NCBI RefSeq assembly: GCF_001721645.1
Contig: NZ_CP017141.1
Span: forward strand, 1,364,001-1,428,000
Reading direction: 5' to 3'
Origin: Pedobacter steynii
Lineage (GTDB): Bacteria; Bacteroidota; Bacteroidia; Sphingobacteriales; Sphingobacteriaceae
Length of the DNA stretch: 64,000 bases
In this document: positions 42,476 through 51,734 of the stretch, in pieces
Layout of the letters: each line of letters begins with the position of its first letter
Position numbering within the stretch: position 1 is the first letter of the stretch
Position numbers and translations under genes: made by a program
Notes under the pieces: model-generated
The model's input: only the letters and a program-made list of their open reading frames with translations
What the model was told of the DNA's origin: nothing
The model's database searches: none

Positions 42476-42817
42476 ATGGGGAAATTAGTAGAAGAATTTA
42501 ACGACTATCGTACCAGAATGAACGATAGAATTATGGAAACCTCCAATACCAATATCAAGAGGTTTTTTGCTTTAGATACCACAACATATGCTGATGGAGC
42601 CCTGAATGTGAAAACGAAAGAAATGTTAGGTCTCGTTGCTTCTATGGTCTTGCGTTGCGATGATTGCATTAAATACCACCTGGAAAAATGCTTCAACGAA
42701 GGGGTCAGTAATGAAGAAATCAATGAAGTCTTTATGATCGCCAACCTGGTAGGTGGGTCTATCGTAATCCCTCATTACAGAAGAGCAGTAGAGTATTGGG
42801 ACGAACTTAGCCTTTAA
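42476..42817 (+). CDS. Carboxymuconolactone decarboxylase / AhpD-like protein
   Basis: This 113-residue helical protein has the AhpD-type redox motif RCDDCIKYH: Cys61, Cys64 and His68. It should have thiol-disulphide or peroxidase-linked activity rather than decarboxylase activity. It lies four bases upstream of tag and close after the ATL gene, suggesting a role in a small damage-defence operon. Physiological partner unknown. Confidence 0.9.
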   Translation: MGKLVEEFNDYRTRMNDRIMETSNTNIKRFFALDTTTYADGALNVKTKEMLGLVASMVLRCDDCIKYHLEKCFNEGVSNEEINEVFMIANLVGGSIVIPHYRRAVEYWDELSL

Positions 42818-42821
42818 AAAA

Positions 42822-43382
42822 ATGAATGAGGTAATCAGATGTGGGTGGTGTGGAACAGATCCGCAATACGTAAAATACCATGATGAAGAATGGGGGAAAC
42901 CTGTTTACGATGATCAGACCTTGTTTGAATTTTTAATTCTGGAAGGGGCTCAGGCAGGGCTCAGCTGGATTACTATTCTGAGAAGAAGGGAAAGCTACAG
43001 GGCCGCTTTCGCTGGTTTTGATGTCCAAAAGGTGGCGGCTTTTACCGGGGCCGATGAAGAGTGCTTAATGAATGATACCGGGATCATCAGAAACCGCCTG
43101 AAAGTTAAAGCTGCAATTAATAACGCACGTCTTTTCCTCGCCATACAAGAAGAATTCGGCTCTTTCTCAGACTATATATGGGGTTTTATTCCTGACAGAA
43201 AACCAATTGTAAATAGTAGAGCTTCCCTGAAAGATGTTCCTGCCCGTACGGAAATCTCAGATGCCATTAGTAAAGACATGAAAAAACGTGGATTTAAGTT
43301 CTTCGGAACAACGATCTGCTATGCACATATGCAGGCCACAGGTATGGTAAACGACCATATTGAGGGCTGCATTTCCAAATAA
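42822..43382 (+). CDS. tag: DNA-3-methyladenine glycosylase I
   Basis: The 186-residue protein opens with RCGWCGTDPQYVKYHDEEWG, whose Cys residues and His are zinc-ligand positions of Tag. Further conserved segments are FEFLILEGAQAGLSWITIL and the C-terminal GMVNDHIEGC, which supplies the remaining His and Cys. It removes 3-methyladenine from alkylated DNA. It is four bases after the AhpD-like gene. Confidence 0.95.
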   Translation: MNEVIRCGWCGTDPQYVKYHDEEWGKPVYDDQTLFEFLILEGAQAGLSWITILRRRESYRAAFAGFDVQKVAAFTGADEECLMNDTGIIRNRLKVKAAINNARLFLAIQEEFGSFSDYIWGFIPDRKPIVNSRASLKDVPARTEISDAISKDMKKRGFKFFGTTICYAHMQATGMVNDHIEGCISK

Positions 43383-43397
43383 ATTTTTTAAACGGAG

Positions 43398-44087
43398 CTA
43401 TTTATGCACCGCATTGTAAGCAGTAACAAAGGCCCTGATCAGCTTCCCATCAAAGCTTTCTGTGGCCTTTATTCTTTCCGCTAGGTCCTCATCGTTGCTT
43501 AGCTTTTGTAACAATATATTTTTGATGTGCTGGGTCTTTCCTTCAGAGTTTCCTCCTTCAACAGGTAACTCAGACATTGGACCGGTACCAACTTTCTCAA
43601 TGAAAAATGTACTCGGCATTACCCTTTTAACCGGAGCTTCCTGACGACGACCTCCGCCAATACTGATACCCCCTCCAAAGCCTACTCCACCAAAACCGCC
43701 GCTTCCAGCCCCAATACCAATGCTTGGAGTAATGCGGCGTCTTTTCGGTTCTGGAACGTCTACGCCTGTGCTACCTCCAATGGCATACAGGTTAACAGCT
43801 CCCTGTTCGAGTATTTTAAAGAAGCGGTGCTCCATTTTCTTTTTGATGATGATAGGCTTACTGACATAAGTTTCTCCATTCCATACAAATTCCTGAATAT
43901 CAGTAGCCCTATACTGTACAACAGATTCATCTTCTTTAGTCAGAACCACATTGGTATAGTCTGTTGCCTGTATAGTCCCACGAAGAAAATTGCCAGGTGC
44001 AATGACCACAATATCTTGTGCTTTCAGTCCGATTCCGGCAATCAGCAGGAACATGACCATGGTAAATGTTTTTATGGTGCGCATCAT
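43398..44087 (-). CDS. Exported glycine-rich hypothetical protein
   Basis: This unrecognised 229-residue protein has a signal peptide (RTIKTFTMVMFLLIAGIGLKAQ). A beta-rich N-terminal half follows (FLRGTIQATDYTNVVL, QYRATDIQEFVW). A glycine-rich linker at about residues 125-150 contains repeated G-x-G-G-F and is followed by a conserved-looking C-terminal region (KNILLQKLSNDEDLAERIKA). Probably periplasmic or outer-membrane associated. The start at 44087 is set by the signal peptide; an upstream frame to 44132 adds 15 residues. Convergent with tag, with 15 bases between. Confidence 0.72.
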   Translation of the reverse strand: MMRTIKTFTMVMFLLIAGIGLKAQDIVVIAPGNFLRGTIQATDYTNVVLTKEDESVVQYRATDIQEFVWNGETYVSKPIIIKKKMEHRFFKILEQGAVNLYAIGGSTGVDVPEPKRRRITPSIGIGAGSGGFGGVGFGGGISIGGGRRQEAPVKRVMPSTFFIEKVGTGPMSELPVEGGNSEGKTQHIKNILLQKLSNDEDLAERIKATESFDGKLIRAFVTAYNAVHK

Positions 44088-44256
44088 GCTCAAATAACGG
44101 AAATTATTTGTTGTTGTTATGGATAATGACAAACAATTATTTAAGTATTAGTACCTTTATCCGAAGCCTTGAAAGCGCTGCCTGATCTTTAATGAAATTC
44201 AGTCGTCTTTTCACGGCAGCACATAAAATAACGATATTAAAAAACAATATATTCCG

Positions 44257-47067
44257 ATGAAAAAACTTTTTCTTCTTGACGGCATGGCTCTCATATACAG
44301 GGCGCATTTTGCATTGAGTAAAAATCCCAGGTTTACCTCTACAGGCATTAATACATCGGCTGTAATGGGGTTCGCCAATACCTTAATGGAGGTGCTCAAA
44401 AAAGAAAAACCAAGTCATATTGCTGTGGTTTTTGATACCGAAGCCCCAACCGAAAGACATACCGATTTTGAAGCTTATAAAGCCCATAGACAGGCCATGC
44501 CAGAGGATCTTTCTGCAGCTCTGCCTTATGTGTTCAAACTGATTGAGGGGTTTAATATCCCGGTTATCACTAAAGATGGCTTTGAAGCAGACGATATTAT
44601 TGGTACGCTGGCTAAAGAAGGGGAAAGACAGGGCTTCCAGGTATATTGCATGACACCTGATAAGGATTTTGCCCAACTGGTGTCGGACAACATCTTTATC
44701 TATAAACCTGCCAGGATGGGTAATGAAATGGAAATCCTCGGTGTTGCAGAAGTGCTTGCTAAATGGGAAATAGAAAATGTAACTCAGGTAATTGATATCC
44801 TTGGCTTATGGGGAGATGCGGTAGACAATATTCCTGGAATTCCAGGAATTGGAGAAAAAACGGCTAAGTCGCTGATTAAACAATATGGTTCGATGGAGAA
44901 CATCATCGCCAATTCTCATGAGCTGAAAGGTAAACAAAGAGAAAATGTGGAGGCCTTCGCGGAACAGGGAATGATTTCTAAAAAATTAGCTACAATCATT
45001 CTGGACGTTCCGGTAGAATTTAATCCGGATACCTTAATCCTGGAAGAACCAAGCAGAGAATTGCTGGAGCCACTTTTCGCGGAACTGGAATTCAGAACCA
45101 TTGGCAAAAGGGTTTTTGGTGAAGGATTTAGCGTAACTGAGGCCAAAGGCAATGTTTCACAGCAAATAGACCTGTTTGGGAATGTGGTAGACCAGCCGGC
45201 AGGAAAAACAGCTAATTTTGTTGCACCTCCTTCGTTTGAAGAGAGCGAACCTTCAAAAACAATAGAGAATACAATACATGATTATCAGTTGGTAGATACT
45301 CCGGAATTGCGGAAATCACTGATTGCTTTTCTATCAGATCAGGACAGCATTTGTGTAGATACTGAAACCACAGGAACGGATGCCAATCTTGCTGAACTGG
45401 TCGGTCTTTCTTTCAGCACCAAACCCGGTGAAGGGTATTATGTCCCCCTATCGGCAGAAAGAGAAGAAGTCCTGCCGATTCTGGAGGAATTCAGAAGCGT
45501 CCTCGAAAATGAGAAAATTGCCAAAATCGGCCAGAATATCAAGTATGATATCCTGATACTGAAATGGTATGGAATTTCTATCAAAGGAACGCTATTTGAT
45601 ACCATGCTGGCCCATTATTTAATTGACCCGGATACCAGACACAACATGGATGTGCTGTCAGAGAATTATCTGGGGTACTCACCGATTTCTATTACCAAAC
45701 TGATTGGTCCGAAAGGGAAGAATCAGGGAAATATGAGAGATGTTCCGGTAGAACAGGTAGTCGATTATGCTGCGGAAGATGCTGATGTTACGCTACAACT
45801 GGCTAATATCTTTAGGCCAATGCTAAAAGACCTTAATGCAGAAGAACTGGCAAGGGATGTAGAAAATCCATTGGTTTATGTGCTTGCTGATATTGAAAAA
45901 GAAGGCGTAAGAATTGACATTGATACCCTGATCAACTATTCTAAAGAACTGGAAACAGACATCCGTAAGTTCGAACAGAATGTATACGATAAATGCGGAC
46001 TAACCTTTAACCTGGCCTCACCAAAACAGTTGGGAGAAGTTTTGTTTGACAAGCTTCAACTGGATCCTAAAGCTAAGAAAACCAAGACAGGGCAGTATCA
46101 GACTGGTGAAGATGTATTGCTGGCATTAGCACATAAAAGTGATATTGTACAGGATATATTAGATTTCCGCCAGTTGCAGAAACTGAAGTCTACCTATGTT
46201 GACGCGCTTCCATTGTTGGTAAATCCTAAAACCGGCAGGGTACATACCAGCTACAACCAGGCGGTAGCAGCAACCGGAAGGCTCAGTTCTAATAACCCCA
46301 ATCTGCAGAACATCCCGATTCGAAGTGACCGTGGCAGGGAAGTGCGTAAAGCATTTATTGCAAGAGATGAGCATCATGTATTGCTATCTGCAGATTATTC
46401 CCAGATAGAACTTCGCATTATTGCCGACATCAGCAAGGAAGAGAATATGCTGGATGCATTCAACAAAGGGATCGACATTCATACTGCAACTGCAGCAAGG
46501 GTATATGGAATTACAATTGAAGAAGTAACACCTAACCAGAGACGAAATGCGAAAGCGGTGAACTTTGGTATTATTTACGGACAATCTGCCTTTGGTTTAT
46601 CTCAAAATCTGGGAATACCAAGGAAGGAAGCTGCGGAAATTATAGAACAGTACTTTACACAGTATCCCGGAATTAAGCGATATATGTCTGATACGATGAA
46701 TTTCGCCCGAGAAAATGGTTTTGTAGAAACAATTTTGGGAAGAAGAAGGTATTTAAGAGATATTAATTCTGCCAATCAGACGGTCCGTGGTTTTGCAGAA
46801 CGAAATGCCATTAATGCACCAATACAGGGCTCTGCGGCAGATATGATTAAGGTAGCTATGATCAATATACACAAGGATATTCTGGATCAGGGATTACAAT
46901 CTAAAATGACAATGCAGGTGCATGATGAGTTGGTGTTCGATGTTTTAAAGACAGAGGTAGAAGCGATGAAAAAGATCATTACACATCGGATGAAAACAGC
47001 AATTAAGACTACCGTACCGATTGAAATTGAAATTGGTGAAGGTGTAAACTGGTTGGAAGCACACTAA
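44257..47067 (+). CDS. polA: DNA polymerase I
   Basis: The 936-residue protein has three domains: N-terminal 5'-3' exonuclease (1-290; FLLDGMALIYRAHFAL, DGFEADDIIGTLA, GIPGIGEKTA); 3'-5' exonuclease at about 335-525 with intact acidic residues (DTETTGTD, YDILILK, YAAEDADVTLQL); and the polymerase at about 540-936 (motif A DYSQIELRIIA, motif B RRNAKAVNFGIIYG, motif C MQVHDELVF). Proofreading residues appear present, unlike in Thermus Pol I. Acts in Okazaki-fragment processing and repair. Confidence 0.97.
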   Translation: MKKLFLLDGMALIYRAHFALSKNPRFTSTGINTSAVMGFANTLMEVLKKEKPSHIAVVFDTEAPTERHTDFEAYKAHRQAMPEDLSAALPYVFKLIEGFNIPVITKDGFEADDIIGTLAKEGERQGFQVYCMTPDKDFAQLVSDNIFIYKPARMGNEMEILGVAEVLAKWEIENVTQVIDILGLWGDAVDNIPGIPGIGEKTAKSLIKQYGSMENIIANSHELKGKQRENVEAFAEQGMISKKLATIILDVPVEFNPDTLILEEPSRELLEPLFAELEFRTIGKRVFGEGFSVTEAKGNVSQQIDLFGNVVDQPAGKTANFVAPPSFEESEPSKTIENTIHDYQLVDTPELRKSLIAFLSDQDSICVDTETTGTDANLAELVGLSFSTKPGEGYYVPLSAEREEVLPILEEFRSVLENEKIAKIGQNIKYDILILKWYGISIKGTLFDTMLAHYLIDPDTRHNMDVLSENYLGYSPISITKLIGPKGKNQGNMRDVPVEQVVDYAAEDADVTLQLANIFRPMLKDLNAEELARDVENPLVYVLADIEKEGVRIDIDTLINYSKELETDIRKFEQNVYDKCGLTFNLASPKQLGEVLFDKLQLDPKAKKTKTGQYQTGEDVLLALAHKSDIVQDILDFRQLQKLKSTYVDALPLLVNPKTGRVHTSYNQAVAATGRLSSNNPNLQNIPIRSDRGREVRKAFIARDEHHVLLSADYSQIELRIIADISKEENMLDAFNKGIDIHTATAARVYGITIEEVTPNQRRNAKAVNFGIIYGQSAFGLSQNLGIPRKEAAEIIEQYFTQYPGIKRYMSDTMNFARENGFVETILGRRRYLRDINSANQTVRGFAERNAINAPIQGSAADMIKVAMINIHKDILDQGLQSKMTMQVHDELVFDVLKTEVEAMKKIITHRMKTAIKTTVPIEIEIGEGVNWLEAH

Positions 47068-47075
47068 ATAAAGAT

Positions 47076-47129
47076 AAAAGCCATATCTGCTAAAAGATTT
47101 CAGAATCGAATAGCAGATATGGCTTTTTT
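47076..47129 (+). terminator. polA terminator
   Basis: A 17-bp perfect stem: 47076-47092 (core GCCATATCTGC) pairs with 47111-47127, followed by further T residues. The reverse strand is also A/T flanked, so it could serve the convergent hydrolase gene (stop at 47145). Confidence 0.88.
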
Positions 47130-47144
47130 AAGACCTGTTGTTTT

Positions 47145-47825
47145 TTAAAGGTCTATTGTCTCTCCGATTGCTGGCAGCAAGAGGGTTTTATTTTCTCTGT
47201 TGAATTTTGCCAGCGCTTCATTTGTGTCGATTTCTATGACAGGGAAGGTGTTGTAATGAACACCAATAACTTTATCACATTCAAAATATTTTGTAGCAAT
47301 TAAAGCGTCATCCACATCCATGGTATAATTTCCTCCAATAGGAAGGATTGCATAATCCAACTGATACAGATCTGCAAGAAGCTTCATTTCTATTGTTAAT
47401 GAAGTATCCCCTGCGAAATAAACAGTTTTTCCTGCGGTTTCCAATACGAATCCGGCTGGATTACCACCATAACTGCCATCTGGCATAGAGCTGGAATGTG
47501 CGGCCCAAACCATTCTTAATTTTCCAAATTCGAATTTCTGAGCCCCGTAATTCATAGAATGTGTGTTTTTTACTCCCTTTGACTCAGCCCAGTCGATCAC
47601 TTCGGGCATTCCAATTACCTGGGCATTGGTTTGTGCAGCCAAAGCAACCAGGTCAGCAACGTGATCGCCGTGGCCATGACTTACCAGGATGTAATCGGCT
47701 TCAATCTTACTGATATCGATGTGCTTGGCCAGTTTATTTGGGCTGATAAAAGGATCAAAAAGAAATTTTCTGCCTCCTGCTTCCAATAAAAAGCAGGACT
47801 GGCCGTAATAAGTGTATTTCATCAT
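47145..47825 (-). CDS. Metal-dependent hydrolase, UPF0173 (metallo-beta-lactamase fold)
   Basis: This is a 226-residue protein. The metal site SHGHGDHVADL (H-x-H-x-D-H) is at about residues 49-59, with further His in AAHSSSMPDG and Asp in FAGDTSLT. The C-terminal His is in GVHYNTFPVIEID. Members of this uncharacterised family are cytoplasmic; substrate unknown. Two adjacent ATGs (47825, 47822) are possible starts. It is 17 bases downstream of the YbaB gene and probably in one operon. Confidence 0.88.
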   Translation of the reverse strand: MMKYTYYGQSCFLLEAGGRKFLFDPFISPNKLAKHIDISKIEADYILVSHGHGDHVADLVALAAQTNAQVIGMPEVIDWAESKGVKNTHSMNYGAQKFEFGKLRMVWAAHSSSMPDGSYGGNPAGFVLETAGKTVYFAGDTSLTIEMKLLADLYQLDYAILPIGGNYTMDVDDALIATKYFECDKVIGVHYNTFPVIEIDTNEALAKFNRENKTLLLPAIGETIDL

Positions 47826-47842
47826 GATGATTAAGGTTAAAA

Positions 47843-48148
47843 TTATTGGCCAAACATTCCTCCAAGGCCACCAAGCATGTCTTTTGTTGCAGCTTGCATT
47901 TCTGTTGCAGAAACAATGTCTGCCTGACTAAGCACTTTATTAATGGCAGTAAGGAGTAGTTCTTCTAATTCTTCTTTATCTGCCTGCTTGTAGAACTCTT
48001 CATCGATTTCCACTGCAGTAATGGCCTTGTTTGCAGTCGCAGTAATACGTATCGCTCCACCTTCCACTTCTCCAAAAACAGAAACGGTATCTAATCTCTT
48101 CTTTATTTCATCGGCCTTTTGTTGTGCGGCCATTAGCTTATCAAACAT
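47843..48148 (-). CDS. YbaB/EbfC family nucleoid-associated protein
   Basis: This 101-residue protein has the YbaB layout: N-terminal helix (MFDKLMAAQQKADEIKKRL), a central beta strand segment (GEVEGGAIRITATANKAITAVEID) and a C-terminal helix, ending in a Gly/Met-rich tail. EbfC-type proteins bind DNA as dimers and affect nucleoid structure. Bacteria often carry it next to recR/dnaX, but here the neighbour is a hydrolase gene. Confidence 0.88.
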   Translation of the reverse strand: MFDKLMAAQQKADEIKKRLDTVSVFGEVEGGAIRITATANKAITAVEIDEEFYKQADKEELEELLLTAINKVLSQADIVSATEMQAATKDMLGGLGGMFGQ

Positions 48149-48248
48149 AATGTGTCGTTGTTAATGTATTTATAAAACGAAATTAAGGCAATTTGGTTTA
48201 AAGAAATAACATTGTTTAAAGATTTAGAGAAGAGATCGCGCCAGGGTA

Positions 48249-49394
48249 TCATTTCATGAGCTCCTTATGGAAATCAACAAATAGCCTGAAAAGATCTTCA
48301 TATTCAGTAAAGGGTAAAGTAAACGCGGCATCATTTACATCATGATATGCACTAATTCCTCCCTGTGTGTAGAGAAAAAACGCAGGAACGCCTTTTTCTG
48401 TAAAAAAATAATGATCGCTATTGGCCGCTTTACCCCTTGGATTTATTTTCACGAGGTATTTTTTTTCTTCATTGATTTTTTGAAGTAGAGTAAATTCTTT
48501 AAGATGAACGGTTGCATTGACTACAGTAATGCCATTTTCACCTGTCCCAACCATATCAACATTGGTCAGGAACCGGATTTTACGTAAATCCAGAAGGGGA
48601 TGTTCTGTAAAGTATTTCGATCCCGCCAGACCATCCTCTTCTCCTGCAAAGCAAAGGAAAGCAATACTGTAAGGTTGGGGATGACGGGCATAATAACGGG
48701 CAAGGGTCAATAATAATGAAACCCCGCTGGCATTGTCATTCGCTCCAGGAAAATAAATGTCAGCACCCATCCCTCCTAAATGATCGTAGTGAGCGGTCAT
48801 AACGAGGATGGAATCAGATTTTGAAGTTCCTTTAACTAGTCCGCAGATATTGCTCGCCTGGAATTCAGGCTGGAGCCGATTCTCAATGTCCAGCTCAATG
48901 TCCTGAGGTTTTCCTGATATAGCGGTTTTTAATACAGTGATTCCGGTATAGTCTGATTGTTCAGGAGCAACAGACCAGGTTAGTTTATCGCTCAGGAGCA
49001 GGATGATCCGTTGTTCCGGATGGATAAAAGTGATGCTGTCTTTTTGATATAGCCGGGCCCGCCCCTGAAGTCCCTTACTTTCCGGCATCACCACGAATTC
49101 TTTTCCCGGGATCAGCGATTTCCCATTGAGGCGGACCGCCATTTTTCCAGGAAAGGTATTTGCCGGGTAGGAAAAATGTTGTTTAAAAGTTTTTCCATTC
49201 ATTGGGCTTAGACCGTAGGCCTTGAATGAAGAACTGATAAAATCTGCCGCCTTACTCATCCCATCTTTGGTATATCCACGGCCCCACATCGTTTTTGAAG
49301 TCAGCGTATCCAGTATTTTTCTTGCTGTTCGGATGTCCTGTGATAAAACCGGGTTTGCCTGGAGAAGGAAAAGAATAAACAAGTACTTTTTCAT
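48249..49394 (-). CDS. M28 family zinc aminopeptidase, exported
   Basis: This 381-residue protein has a signal peptide (MKKYLFILFLLQANPVLSQ). The M28 zinc ligands can be placed: His in MTAHYDHLGG, Asp in GANDNASGV, Glu-Glu in AGEEDGLAGS, Asp in TNVDMVG and His in GISAYHDVND. A domain insertion in the N-terminal half (about residues 90-180) resembles a PA-type lid. It probably trims N-terminal amino acids from peptides in the periplasm. It is monocistronic. Confidence 0.9.
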   Translation of the reverse strand: MKKYLFILFLLQANPVLSQDIRTARKILDTLTSKTMWGRGYTKDGMSKAADFISSSFKAYGLSPMNGKTFKQHFSYPANTFPGKMAVRLNGKSLIPGKEFVVMPESKGLQGRARLYQKDSITFIHPEQRIILLLSDKLTWSVAPEQSDYTGITVLKTAISGKPQDIELDIENRLQPEFQASNICGLVKGTSKSDSILVMTAHYDHLGGMGADIYFPGANDNASGVSLLLTLARYYARHPQPYSIAFLCFAGEEDGLAGSKYFTEHPLLDLRKIRFLTNVDMVGTGENGITVVNATVHLKEFTLLQKINEEKKYLVKINPRGKAANSDHYFFTEKGVPAFFLYTQGGISAYHDVNDAAFTLPFTEYEDLFRLFVDFHKELMK

Positions 49395-49536
49395 TCGGAT
49401 ATAGAATTAATCTGTGGTCCTAGCCTGGCCCTGGGTTCGTAAATTGTAAATATATAAAATTGAAACCCGATGATGATTAAAACAGATTGGTAAAAATGTT
49501 GTTATTGGAGGTACTGATATACTTAACCCTTTTTAT

Positions 49537-50739
49537 ATGGATATTCGCTCAAATGAGCCGTTTTGGTTGGTGAAAAATGGATTGCTGTATACTTACCCCT
49601 CTCTTAGAGATCACCTGAGTTGTGACATCCTTATCGTAGGTAGCGGAATAACAGGAGCCTTAATGGCTCATTCATTTGTAGAAAAAGGATATGATACGGT
49701 GCTGATTGATAAACGGGAAATTGCAAATGGGAGCAGCTCTGCTACCACCTCAATGCTTCAATACGAGATCGATGTGCCCTTGCATGAATTGATCGATATG
49801 ATCGGGGAACAAGGAGCTGTTGCGAGTTATAAAGCCTGCCGGGATTCAATTGACCGGTTACAACAACTGGTGAAGGATGTTGATTCCCCTTGTGGCTTTG
49901 AGCAAAAAGATTCCCTCTATTTTGCCAGCAAGTCAAAAGATGTTAAGTGGCTTAAGAAAGAATTCGATGCCCGGAAACGCGCTGGTTTTAAGGTTCAATG
50001 GCTCGAAAAAAAAGAGATTAAGCAAAAATATGGACTGTTGACTGAGGGAGGTATTCTGTCTTCAGATGGTGGGAGTGTAGATGCTTTTTGTCTGGCTCAT
50101 GACCTGCTTCACTACAATACCAAAAGAGGACTTCGTGTTTTTGACAAGACAGAGCTGAAAAAAGTGAAGTACGAAAAGGATAAGGTATTGGCAGAAATTG
50201 CAACCGGGGCGGTCATTACAGCAGGAAAGATAGTTTATTGTACCGGATATGAAACCCAGGTAATGCTTCCGGAGCGAATCGTTAATCTGAAGAGCACTTA
50301 TGCGATGGTAAGTGAGAAAAATGAGGCCTTGCCAGCTTCAATCTCAGATACGCTGTTCTGGAATACGGATGCACCTTACCTTTATATGAGAACCACTGCT
50401 GACGGTCGCTTATTAGTAGGAGGAGAAGATGAAAATTTTAGAAATGCATTGAAGAGAGATGCATTGCTGGGACGGAAAAAAGATAAACTTGTGAAAACAG
50501 TTGAAAAGTTTATGCCAGGGCTTCGCTTTATCGGGGATTTCTGCTGGTGCGGGACTTTCGGGGAAACCAAAGATGGGCTTCCTTATATTGGGGCACACCC
50601 GAAATTTCCAAATTCTTACTTTGTACTGGGTTTTGGGGGGAATGGAATTACATTTTCTGTACTTGGAATGGACATCATTCCCGAGATGATCAGGGATGCG
50701 CCGAGTTTGCTGTCACATTATTTTAGATTCGGAAGGTAA
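49537..50739 (+). CDS. FAD-dependent oxidoreductase (DAO family)
   Basis: This 400-residue flavoenzyme has the dinucleotide-binding motif ILIVGSGITGALMAH (about residues 30-44) and the following VLIDKREIANGSSSATTSML that is typical of DAO/glycine oxidase-type enzymes. A second FAD-contact segment near the C-terminus reads YFVLGFGGNGITFSVLG. The substrate, an amine or amino acid, is unknown. It stands alone, with no partner gene nearby. Confidence 0.88.
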   Translation: MDIRSNEPFWLVKNGLLYTYPSLRDHLSCDILIVGSGITGALMAHSFVEKGYDTVLIDKREIANGSSSATTSMLQYEIDVPLHELIDMIGEQGAVASYKACRDSIDRLQQLVKDVDSPCGFEQKDSLYFASKSKDVKWLKKEFDARKRAGFKVQWLEKKEIKQKYGLLTEGGILSSDGGSVDAFCLAHDLLHYNTKRGLRVFDKTELKKVKYEKDKVLAEIATGAVITAGKIVYCTGYETQVMLPERIVNLKSTYAMVSEKNEALPASISDTLFWNTDAPYLYMRTTADGRLLVGGEDENFRNALKRDALLGRKKDKLVKTVEKFMPGLRFIGDFCWCGTFGETKDGLPYIGAHPKFPNSYFVLGFGGNGITFSVLGMDIIPEMIRDAPSLLSHYFRFGR

Positions 50740-50854
50740 CTGTTTGTTTATCAGTTTGAATTGTTCTTATTTTCTAAGGATTTATGCGTGTTTTCTCAGA
50801 TGAAAAGATAACGAAAACTTAATATCTTGTGCCGTTATTTTTTAATGTGACGCC

Positions 50855-50862
50855 TATTTTTG
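50855..50862 (+). promoter_or_regulatory. -7 element of the lipoprotein gene
   Basis: TATTTTTG matches TAnnTTTG, 17 bases before the ATG at 50880. It lies inside the alternative longer frame starting at GTG 50829, arguing for the shorter one. Confidence 0.6.
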
Positions 50863-50879
50863 AACTAAAATATCAAACC

Positions 50880-51446
50880 ATGAACAAGCAATTTTTAAGA
50901 TTATCAATCGTCGCGCTGGGCTTGCTTAGTTTCGCAGCCTGTAAAAACAAAGACAAAAAAACAGGAGATGCAGCTGATAGTACTTTGGCTACGCAAACAA
51001 CCGAAACTGCTGCATCCACCACACCTGCTCCTGTAGGGAATGAGCCTTTGGCTTATATGATTACGGCGAGTCCGGATTCTGCACTTTTAGGTAAAAAAAG
51101 TGAAGCCCTGATTAAAATTCTGGAGAGCAAAGGTGTTGCATTGCAAGATGCTGATGGAAAGTCCAGTGGAATGCAAGTGACCATTAAGCTGAGTGTGACA
51201 AATAAAAGTACGGTAGGAAAAGAGCAGTATTTTACGGTCAATTATTCTGATGCAAGGTTACAATTGGATAATAATACTTCTGTAGCACCGGAAGGAGGAA
51301 CAGGTTCTTCCAGTCCTCAGCCGGAAACTACCTCTGAAGCGGAGTGGACTTTTAAGGTTCCTGCAAATGCTAAACCGAAGAAACTGAGCCTTTTTATGGA
51401 CGAAACAAGGGTCGCTGTCGACCTCAGGGTAGAAGAAAAGAAATAA
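50880..51446 (+). CDS. Hypothetical lipoprotein
   Basis: The 188-residue protein has a lipoprotein signal MNKQFLRLSIVALGLLSFAAC (lipobox SFAAC at about residues 17-21). A low-complexity Thr/Ala/Asp linker follows (DAADSTLATQTTETAAS) and then a beta-rich domain (about 95-180) with SVTNKSTVGKEQYFTVNYSD. No family recognised. It probably sits on the periplasmic side of the outer membrane. It ends at a strong terminator and precedes the arginine leader. Confidence 0.8.
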   Translation: MNKQFLRLSIVALGLLSFAACKNKDKKTGDAADSTLATQTTETAASTTPAPVGNEPLAYMITASPDSALLGKKSEALIKILESKGVALQDADGKSSGMQVTIKLSVTNKSTVGKEQYFTVNYSDARLQLDNNTSVAPEGGTGSSSPQPETTSEAEWTFKVPANAKPKKLSLFMDETRVAVDLRVEEKK

Positions 51447-51450
51447 TCAT

Positions 51451-51481
51451 AAACCTGCTGTGTAAACAGCAGGTTTTTTTT
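51451..51481 (+). terminator. Terminator of the lipoprotein gene
   Basis: AAACCTGCTGT (51451-51461) pairs perfectly with 51466-51476 around GTAA, followed by a T-run. It isolates the lipoprotein gene from the arginine leader. Confidence 0.9.
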
Positions 51482-51524
51482 TGAACAATTTTTCACCGAA
51501 TAATGTAAAAAAATTAAAAACATA

Positions 51525-51555
51525 TTGCACAACTCAATATTTATTTAAACCTTTG
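51525..51555 (+). promoter_or_regulatory. Candidate promoter of the arginine leader
   Basis: TTG (51525-51527), a 20-base spacer and AACCTTTG (51548-51555, one mismatch to TAnnTTTG) form a plausible promoter. Transcription should begin near 51561, giving an untranslated leader of about 260 bases before the GNAT gene and about 32 bases before the small open frame. Confidence 0.5.
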
Positions 51556-51592
51556 CGCCTCAACTATTTTAAAGAATTATTAGACACAGGAA

Positions 51593-51727
51593 ATGATCAA
51601 GCAAATCATACATAAACTTTCTATTTTAGAAGCAAAGAATATTGCTTCCGAAAGTCTGTTTATTGAACGCTTGCGACCCATATTTGCTGTGACCACTAAT
51701 CGGCAAAATTATACGCCACGGATTTGA
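51593..51727 (+). CDS. Small open frame in the arginine leader (candidate leader peptide)
   Basis: This 44-codon frame begins MIKQIIHKLSILEAKN and ends NRQNYTPRI. It lies 32 bases after the predicted transcription start and 94 bases before the GNAT gene. The last 20 codons contain four arginine codons, all of the CGN type (51668, 51674, 51701, 51719), three being CGA or CGG, which look uncommon in neighbouring genes. Codons 8-20 overlap a strong stem-loop. It could be an attenuator leader peptide for arginine, an unrelated small protein, or chance. I recognise no family. Nothing else is seen in 51482-51820 apart from the promoter and stem-loops. Confidence 0.4.
   Translation: MIKQIIHKLSILEAKNIASESLFIERLRPIFAVTTNRQNYTPRI
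51616..51655 (+). promoter_or_regulatory. Stem-loop 1 of the arginine leader
   Basis: ACTTTC (51616-51621) pairs with GAAAGT (51650-51655), and the inner GAAGCAA (51629-51635) with TTGCTTC (51642-51648) around AGAATA, leaving an asymmetric internal loop. It falls within the small open frame. Confidence 0.55.
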
Positions 51728-51734
51728 ATAATCA

